Assembly (NCBI GenBank): GCA_964342155.1
Contig: CAYFEQ010000006.1
Location: 1-64,000, forward strand
Length of the DNA: 64,000 bases
Direction of reading: 5' to 3'
Source of the DNA: GCA-2701705 sp964342155
GTDB lineage: Bacteria > Pseudomonadota > Gammaproteobacteria > GCA-002705445 > GCA-002716945
Shown: in pieces, positions 61,108 to 64,000 of the stretch
Numbering within the stretch: position 1 is the stretch's first letter
Layout of the letters: the number at the start of each line of letters is the position of its first letter
Position numbers and translations under genes: made by a program
The notes under the pieces: model-generated
What the model saw: the letters and a program-made list of their open reading frames with translations, nothing else
What the model was told of the DNA's origin: nothing
Database searches by the model: none

Positions 61108-62781
61108 TTAATCAATATTCTTTTTTATATATTCCTTCAAATATAATCCATTTTTTAGGGATAATTTAATTTCATCTAAATATTCAGCATTTAAATTATC
61201 TGAAACAATAAAATTCTCTATTTGATTTATATTTTCAGCAAACGGTATTTTAATATTATCAAAAAGATGTATAGGCTTATCCTTATTTTGTCCTGATGTA
61301 GCACTTGAGTTTTTATAAACAATAAAAGGTATACCATGTATTGCGGCATATAAAATCCCAGTTGTCCAAGTCATAAAAATTATTTTTTTATGCTCAACCA
61401 TTAATGATTGACTGTTTAGAAAAGGATTTGAAATATCAATTTTATATTTAATCAATTCTTCAACTCTATTTCTTTGTAAGAGCATAGTGGATGAAGAGTC
61501 AATCCTAGTTGTTTGGTTTTTTAGTTCATGGTATTTCCATGTTGCATGAAGATTATACTTTTTCATTAGAGTTGCTAAATCAAGAATATGTTCTTCGAAA
61601 GAGTTAAGATCTATTCGATCTCCATGCCCTAACATAATCAGCAAATTTTTTCTTTTCTCCTTATTGTTTTTTATTATTCCTAAAGGAAATCTTATAATTT
61701 CTGTATTCCAACCTTTGCTACGTAATTCTGTTGATGACTCTTGATTCCAAGCTAGTAGCTTTGTTGGTAAATAATTTGCATCCTGAATGTAAGGGTAGTC
61801 ACTCTCGGAATATAAGCCATGCGGCAAGTGTTCAACTAAAATATTATTATTTCTTGCAATGTGTGTAACTAATCTTCTAAGTGGTGTATTGGTGTCATCA
61901 GTGATAATTTTCTTAGTGCAAGAACTAATTAACAAAGTTTCTATTTTTGATGACAAATTTTCAAGATAATCGTAAGAATAATAATTTAGAAAATTATCTA
62001 CTATTAATTGTATAATTTGAATTTGATCATCACGGAAAAAATTCCAATTTTTTTTATCCAATTGATTACTATCTAAATTAGGTCTCATAAAGTCCTTATA
62101 AAATTCACGAACATTATTTTTTGAGAATAAACCAACTATCAATAATTTAATCCAATTAGTGATTTTTAAATAACTAATACGAAATAATGTAAGAGATTTA
62201 TCTTTTACCTGAGAATCAAAAACAAATATCTTATGATTGGTAAGTTGAAGAGCTTTTCCTATGAGATATAATAGGATATTGGTTTTATCAAGTGTATTGC
62301 TTGATGGTATATCACTCGCAATTAATTGGCTGTGTGAATAACTAAATTTAGGTGCTGGCCGATCATTATATTTTACATTTAATCCATTTTTTTTAACTAT
62401 ATTTTCAATAGCATATTTGAATAGTATTGATATAGAAGAGCTTGCTTCTATAGTCTTTATATTTGGATATTTTTTAATTAATGCCTGGAATCGATTATAT
62501 ATAGCATTATATTGTATTAATATTCTATAAATAAATGTAAATGACAAAAATAACCATTTAAAATTTTCTTTATCTTGAGATTCTTTATAAAGAGATTTCT
62601 CTATATTATCTATTTCTTCTTCTTCATTCATTATATTATCTAAAGAAAAAAAATAATCGATATTAGTATATTCTTTTATTAATCTTTTATAACAAGATTT
62701 TGAGAACGTCATGTATAGGGTGTCACTATTTGATGAAATTTGCTTCGGGTCGTCTATTAATATTACTTTTGATTGTTTCAT
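61108..62781 (-). CDS. Unrecognised 557-residue protein, possibly GT-B-fold surface glycan enzyme
   Basis: No signal peptide or obvious transmembrane anchor apart from a hydrophobic stretch near 75-92 (WLFLSFTFIYRILI). The second half has features of a GT-B-like glycosyl- or glycerophosphotransferase: VEHLPHGLYSESDYPYI (about 320-336), NLLIMLGHGDRID (about 378-390), ATWKYHELKN and IIFMTWTTGILYAAIHGIPFIVY (about 470-492), the last resembling the sugar-donor site of capsule and LPS enzymes. I cannot assign a substrate. It is a single gene inserted between tRNA-His and tRNA-Leu, which are neighbours in related genomes, so it looks like accessory DNA in a tRNA hotspot. No integrase or repeat is seen. 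Confidence 0.6.
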   Translation of the reverse strand: MKQSKVILIDDPKQISSNSDTLYMTFSKSCYKRLIKEYTNIDYFFSLDNIMNEEEEIDNIEKSLYKESQDKENFKWLFLSFTFIYRILIQYNAIYNRFQALIKKYPNIKTIEASSSISILFKYAIENIVKKNGLNVKYNDRPAPKFSYSHSQLIASDIPSSNTLDKTNILLYLIGKALQLTNHKIFVFDSQVKDKSLTLFRISYLKITNWIKLLIVGLFSKNNVREFYKDFMRPNLDSNQLDKKNWNFFRDDQIQIIQLIVDNFLNYYSYDYLENLSSKIETLLISSCTKKIITDDTNTPLRRLVTHIARNNNILVEHLPHGLYSESDYPYIQDANYLPTKLLAWNQESSTELRSKGWNTEIIRFPLGIIKNNKEKRKNLLIMLGHGDRIDLNSFEEHILDLATLMKKYNLHATWKYHELKNQTTRIDSSSTMLLQRNRVEELIKYKIDISNPFLNSQSLMVEHKKIIFMTWTTGILYAAIHGIPFIVYKNSSATSGQNKDKPIHLFDNIKIPFAENINQIENFIVSDNLNAEYLDEIKLSLKNGLYLKEYIKKNID

Positions 62782-62816
62782 ATTTTTGAAATTGTTATAT
62801 AGGTAAGAATTTTATG

Positions 62817-62889
62817 GGTGGACGATGGGATTTGAACCCACGACAACTGGTACCACAAACCAGGGCTCTACCGCTGAGCTACGCCCACC
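62817..62889 (-). tRNA. tRNA-His (GTG)
   Basis: 73 bases including the extra G at position -1 (templated) opposite C73, the hallmark of tRNA-His. Acceptor GTGGGCG/CGTCCAC, anticodon stem CTGGT/ACCAG, loop TTGTGGT reading GTG. The sequence continues CA only, so a full CCA is not templated. Confidence 0.95.
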
Positions 62890-62913
62890 ATAATAAAATT
62901 TTAACATATATTA

Positions 62914-62988
62914 CGCGCCTGGAAGGATTCGAACCTCCGACCTCATCGTTCGTAGCGATGCACTCTAATCCAACTGAGCTACAGGCGC
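62914..62988 (-). tRNA. tRNA-Arg (ACG)
   Basis: 75 bases; acceptor GCGCCTG/CAGGCGC, anticodon stem CATCG/CGATG with loop CTACGAA reading ACG (the A34 is normally edited to inosine by TadA), T-arm GGAGGTTCGAATCCTTC, discriminator G. No templated CCA. Between tRNA-Pro and tRNA-His. Confidence 0.96.
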
Positions 62989-62993
62989 AAATT

Positions 62994-63067
62994 TCGGGGT
63001 GATAGGATTCGAACCTACGACCTACTGGTCCCAAACCAGCCGCGCTACCAAGCTGCGCTACACCCCG
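62994..63067 (-). tRNA. tRNA-Pro (TGG)
   Basis: 74 bases; acceptor CGGGGTG/CACCCCG, anticodon stem GCTGG/CCAGT with loop TTTGGGA reading TGG, T-arm GTAGGTTCGAATCCTAT, discriminator A. No templated CCA (next bases AAT). First tRNA of the cluster downstream of cysS, with 5 bases to tRNA-Arg. Confidence 0.96.
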
Positions 63068-63114
63068 GAACATTAGACTATTATACATATCATAATTAAA
63101 TTTGAAATTATAAG

Positions 63115-64000
63115 TTACTTTATCTTCCAAACAGTCTTATCTTTCAAATCCTCAATTTCTATATTCATTTGATTAAGTTTTTTCCTAATCTTGTCAGCTT
63201 TGCCAAAGTCTTTATTTCTTCTAGCTAGATTTCTTTCATCAATTAATTTTATTATTAGGTCTTCATCTATTTCTGTAATTGATTTAGTTTTCTCAAAATT
63301 CAAACCTAAAAAATTACATGATAATATAAAGTTTCTCTTATCAGTTGGATTAAGTTTTGCTTTTTTTGATAAAGAAGATAAATAGGTTATTGCTTGAGGA
63401 GTATTTAAATCATCAGCAAGAATAGATAATAATTCATTATCATTTTCATCATCGTCTATTGGATCACTTTGTTCATAAATGTTTAAAAATTTTTTTGCTA
63501 GATTGGATGAATCATTAACCGTATTGTCAGTCCAATTCAAAGGTTGCCTGTAATGCGCAGACATAAGGGCAAGTCTAATTGTTAATGGGGATTCTTTTTT
63601 AAGGATTTCGTTAATCAGTATTACATTACCAAGAGATTTAGACATCTTCTTTTTATTAACAAGTACAATTCCATTATGAAACCAGTAATTACAATATTTT
63701 ACTTGTTTCATACAAAAACCTTGTGCAATTTCATTCTCATGGTGTGGAAAAATTAAATCATTTCCTCCACCATGTATGTCTAAAGTAGTATCCATTCCAA
63801 TTATTTTTTTTATCATACTGGTGCATTCAATATGCCAGCCTGGTCGCCCATAACCCCATGGGCTATCCCACCCTGGCTGATTATTAATTGAAGGTTTCCA
63901 CAATACAAAATCCCTTGGTGATTTTTTATAAGACGCTACTTCAATTCTAACGCCATCGATCATTTCATCTAAGGTACGATTAGATAATTTCCCATAATCA
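63115..64000 (-). CDS. cysS: Cysteinyl-tRNA synthetase, C-terminal part (cut by window edge)
   Basis: About 295 C-terminal residues; the frame stays open to the right edge (upstream codons read DYGKLSNRTLDEM, family sequence), so the gene continues beyond the window. It charges tRNA-Cys. Visible are WDSPWGYGRPGWHIECTSMI (zinc cysteine), LDIHGGGNDLIFPHHENE (zinc histidines), HNGIVLVNKKKMSKSLGNVI with the KMSKS motif, and the C-terminal anticodon-binding helices (IDERNLARRNKDFGKADKIR). The gene is followed by the tRNA-Pro/Arg/His cluster, the same order as in Pseudomonas. Confidence 0.97.
   Translation of the reverse strand, partial: DYGKLSNRTLDEMIDGVRIEVASYKKSPRDFVLWKPSINNQPGWDSPWGYGRPGWHIECTSMIKKIIGMDTTLDIHGGGNDLIFPHHENEIAQGFCMKQVKYCNYWFHNGIVLVNKKKMSKSLGNVILINEILKKESPLTIRLALMSAHYRQPLNWTDNTVNDSSNLAKKFLNIYEQSDPIDDDENDNELLSILADDLNTPQAITYLSSLSKKAKLNPTDKRNFILSCNFLGLNFEKTKSITEIDEDLIIKLIDERNLARRNKDFGKADKIRKKLNQMNIEIEDLKDKTVWKIK

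Noticed and set aside
61023..62816. Integrative element at the tRNA cluster
   Set aside because: No integrase, no direct repeat of a tRNA 3' end and only one gene; an inserted gene is supported, a mobile element is not.
62814..63130. Open frames on both strands across the His/Arg/Pro tRNA genes, with peptides such as RWDLNPRQL and GSNPSRR
   Set aside because: These are well-known spurious translations of tRNA genes; the tRNA folds fully explain the sequence.

Overview
The window is a gene-dense, strongly AT-rich (by eye about 70% A+T) bacterial chromosome segment, almost entirely housekeeping genes in long, tightly packed or overlapping operons. No stretch longer than about 300 bases lacks a gene, and I see no insertion sequence, prophage, CRISPR array or rRNA. 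Gene order points to a gammaproteobacterium with a streamlined genome. The run cysS - tRNA-Pro/Arg/His/Leu - tig - clpP - clpX - lon - hupB - tRNA-Val/Asp - ppiD - fabI - peptide ABC transporter (right end, minus strand) and the run rpsB - tsf - frr - uppS - cdsA - dxr - rseP - bamA - skp - lpxD - fabZ - lpxA / lpxB - rnhB - dnaE - accA are both classic gammaproteobacterial arrangements. A free-living marine lineage of the SAR86 type is a reasonable guess, but the sequence alone does not prove it. The succinate dehydrogenase genes are an exception: SdhC, SdhD and a small SDHAF4-like assembly factor look alphaproteobacterial/mitochondrial.

Left part (1-12.2 kb): sdhA (cut by the edge), sdhD, sdhC and the SDHAF4-like gene; divergent ygfZ; a minus operon msbA-lpxK-kdsB-mdh linking lipid A phosphorylation, Kdo activation and lipid A export; a DUF2062 membrane protein; lolC-lolD for lipoprotein release; aguA-aguB converting agmatine to putrescine; then a 47-residue secreted acidic peptide followed by an exported rhodanese with a strong terminator. 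Next (12.2-29.2 kb): mfd on the plus strand meets a long minus operon rnhB-dnaE-accA-tilS-pyrG-kdsA-eno-ftsB-ispD-ispF-nagZ-mscS type channel.

Centre (29.3-44 kb): a plus-strand block gnnA-gnnB-lpxB is embedded in the minus-strand envelope operon. GnnA and GnnB are the predicted dehydrogenase and aminotransferase that turn UDP-GlcNAc into its 3-amino derivative, so this organism probably makes lipid A with a diamino sugar backbone. The flanking minus genes are lpxA, fabZ, lpxD, skp, bamA, rseP, dxr, cdsA, uppS, frr, tsf and rpsB; pyrH is missing from its usual place between tsf and frr.

Right part (44-64 kb): map and dapE on plus; the yejA-yejB-yejE-yejF oligopeptide importer; fabI; ppiD; the lon/clpX/clpP/tig protein quality-control cluster with a possible heat-shock promoter for lon; a small lipoprotein; and six tRNA genes, none with a templated CCA end. 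One unrecognised 557-residue protein, possibly of glycosyltransferase-B fold, sits inside the tRNA cluster. The window ends inside cysS. All identifications come from reading motifs and gene order; no database search was run.
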